Shown here: positions 62,692 to 64,000 of the stretch, piece by piece
Layout of the letters: each line of letters starts with the position of its first letter
Numbering within the stretch: position 1 is the stretch's first letter
DNA from: Phascolarctobacterium sp.
GTDB taxonomy: Bacteria; Bacillota; Negativicutes; Acidaminococcales; Acidaminococcaceae
DNA length: 64,000 nucleotides
Direction of reading: 5' to 3'
Assembly (NCBI GenBank): GCA_003150755.1
Contig: QAMT01000005.1
Location: 1-64,000, forward strand
Notes under the pieces: model-generated
What the model saw: only the letters and a program-made list of their open reading frames with translations
What the model was told of the DNA's origin: nothing
The model's database searches: none
Translations under genes and position numbers: made by a program

Positions 62692-63558
62692 TTACCTTGC
62701 CGGACATTCTTTGGCAACAAACGCTTTATAAGCTTCTAAAAGCTGCGGCACAACCTTGCCAACTTCGCCGTTGTTTACCAGCTTGCGGTCAATTTTGGTT
62801 ACCGGCACAATTTCGCAGCGCGGCCCGCAGATAAAGGCTTCTTCCGCCTTCATGGCAAAATCAATATCAAAATTCTTTTCTACCACCGGCATACCCAAAT
62901 CAAGCGCCAGCCGCTCTTTAATTACCTGGCGGGTAACATTTTTATGAATGTTTTCGTTTTCTGGCGCAGTCCACAAAACTTCGTCCTTAACAAGCATAAA
63001 ACTGCTTTCGGTGGTTTCGGTAATTTTGCCATCGCGCACAAAAAGTGCGTCAAACGCACCGCTGATAGCCGCTTTCTGACGTGCCATAACCTCCGGCAGA
63101 CGGTTTAAAGTATTAACATCACAGTGCTGCCAGCGCACATCTTTTTCGGTAATCAGCTTAACGCCCTTTTGCTGGAATTCCAAAAGAACGCTGCGGTCGC
63201 TGAACACAGGCTGCATTACAAGCTGAGGCACGGACATTTCCGGAAACGCCAGTCCAAACGGAGCGCTGCCGCGCGTAACCTGCGTATAAATTTCGCCGTT
63301 TTCCATGCCGGTTGCTTTAATCAAAGCTTCATGAAACTCAACGAGTTCTTCTACCATATAAACAGCCGGTATCTTCAAGCGCGTTACCGAAGTAAACAGA
63401 TTTTCCATATGCGGAATCATGCCAAACACCTTGCCGTTGTACACCGGCACAATTTCAAACACACCGTCGCCAAACTGATGGCCGCGGTCATTATAATCAA
63501 TCAGCGCCTCTTTGCTGCTGACAATATCACCGTTAATCAATACTAAATCTGTATTCAT
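62692..63558 (-). CDS. Class IV aminotransferase homologue lacking the PLP lysine
   Basis: This 288-residue protein matches the D-amino-acid/branched-chain aminotransferase fold along its whole length (DRGHQFGDGVFE, TETTESSFMLV, EIVPVTKID). In D-amino acid transaminase the PLP lysine lies in CDIKSLN; here the same place reads CDVNTLN, asparagine at residue 149 (codon AAT, complement of 63112-63114). The frame is otherwise intact. Either it uses PLP without a Schiff-base lysine, or it is no longer an aminotransferase. First gene of the unit leading to hydG. Confidence 0.88.
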   Translation of the reverse strand: MNTDLVLINGDIVSSKEALIDYNDRGHQFGDGVFEIVPVYNGKVFGMIPHMENLFTSVTRLKIPAVYMVEELVEFHEALIKATGMENGEIYTQVTRGSAPFGLAFPEMSVPQLVMQPVFSDRSVLLEFQQKGVKLITEKDVRWQHCDVNTLNRLPEVMARQKAAISGAFDALFVRDGKITETTESSFMLVKDEVLWTAPENENIHKNVTRQVIKERLALDLGMPVVEKNFDIDFAMKAEEAFICGPRCEIVPVTKIDRKLVNNGEVGKVVPQLLEAYKAFVAKECPAR

Positions 63559-63629
63559 TGTATGCCTCCATGTTATTAAGAAATATTTTTAAAATATATC
63601 ACTTGTTAAAAAGCATTACGCTATTGTAT

Positions 63630-63664
63630 AATATTTACGCGGTATGTTTTCCGCAGCAAATATT
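63630..63664. promoter_or_regulatory. Interrupted palindrome in the divergent promoter region
   Basis: AATATTT-ac-GCGG and CCGC-agc-AAATATT form an inverted repeat around TATGTTTT, between the divergent aminotransferase-like and antiporter genes. A TGTATAATATT box overlaps its left arm. It may be an operator for either gene; the factor is unknown. Confidence 0.45.
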
Positions 63665-63736
63665 AAACCTATTATATTATACATCATTTTAATTTTTTTG
63701 TCGCTTATCTTATTTTACAGTAAGGAGGAACTTTAG

Positions 63737-64000
63737 ATGGCACATTTACCACCAATCGTTTCCGACCTCGCTATGATTTTGCTGGTAGCAGGCATTACTA
63801 CCATTTTATTTAAAAAGCTTAATCAGCCGCTGGTACTCGGATACATCGTTGCCGGCTTCATCACCGGCCCGCACTTTTCTTTTTTCCCGACGGTAACTGA
63901 TTTCAGTAATATCCATACCTGGTCGGAAATCGGCATCATTTTTTTAATGTTTTCACTCGGGCTGGAGTTCAGCTTCAATAAGCTGAAACAAGTCGGCAGC
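63737..64000 (+). CDS. CPA2/Kef-type cation:proton antiporter (partial)
   Basis: The first 88 residues of a membrane antiporter are visible: MAHLPPIVSDLAMILLVAG, a PLVLGYIVAGFITGP helix and IGIIFLMFSLGLEFSF, the signature of the CPA2 (Kef) family. ATG 63737 follows TAAGGAGGAA. The rest lies beyond the window, so ion preference and any RCK domain cannot be judged. Confidence 0.9.
   Translation, partial: MAHLPPIVSDLAMILLVAGITTILFKKLNQPLVLGYIVAGFITGPHFSFFPTVTDFSNIHTWSEIGIIFLMFSLGLEFSFNKLKQVGS

Overview
This 64 kb window is a chromosomal segment of an anaerobic, outer-membrane-bearing Firmicute, most likely a member of the Negativicutes (Acidaminococcaceae/Selenomonadales type; Phascolarctobacterium-like is an inference). 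The best clue is the gene at 57261-58460: a signal peptide, then one SLH domain, a short coiled coil and a beta-barrel, the layout of the OmpM/Mep45 porins that tether the Negativicute outer membrane to peptidoglycan. Firmicute-type T-box leaders, a B. subtilis-like rbs gene order and an [FeFe]-hydrogenase maturase (HydG) agree with this.

Layout. 1-580: 5' end of a 16S rRNA gene (minus strand) with two tandem promoters. 582-4177: radical SAM/B12 protein and oligoendopeptidase F. 4236-12331: a complete seven-gene arginine operon argCJBDFGH (minus) behind a promoter overlapped by a perfect palindrome. 12596-24028: housekeeping genes (transglycosylase, thrS with T-box, DUF4127, nth, UPF0210/ACT pair, comM, yraN, rnhB, rbgA, lepB). 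24363-29017: ribose operon rbsKDACB. 29095-31216: an ISL3-family element with 8-bp target duplications carrying a glycine-rich passenger gene. 31218-31703: an ArgA-like N-acetyltransferase. 31870-38399: a type III-A CRISPR effector operon (cas10-csm2-csm3-csm4-csm5-cas6) without adaptation genes or csm6, with two repeat-like relics at its end. 38556-52129: clpB, a membrane protein of unknown role, lrgAB-type genes, CYTH protein, HxlR regulator, pheST with T-box, an RNA methyltransferase and a Trk/Ktr potassium uptake pair. 52422-57086: an operon of circularly permuted ATP-grasp, alpha-E, transglutaminase and two aspartoacylase-like proteins. 57261-64000: the SLH porin with an unusual promoter and leader, an NCS2 purine permease, hydG with its small regulator, an ECF-type membrane protein, a class IV aminotransferase homologue and the start of a CPA2 antiporter.

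The most unusual signals are: (1) a type III-A system in which the Cas10 palm motif reads GGDN instead of GGDD and the catalytic aspartate of Csm3 is a glutamate, so both cyclic-oligoadenylate synthesis and target RNA slicing may be weakened or lost while the HD nuclease motif is intact; (2) a seven-G tract inside the spacer of the porin promoter, the arrangement known from phase-variable porA of Neisseria, followed by a strongly structured leader; (3) an ISL3 element with a captured phage-tail-like glycine-rich gene, inserted exactly at a stop codon; (4) a class IV aminotransferase homologue whose PLP lysine is asparagine; (5) a likely peptide/amide-forming operon with an active-looking and an inactive-looking aspartoacylase side by side. 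All calls come from reading the sequence; no database search was run.
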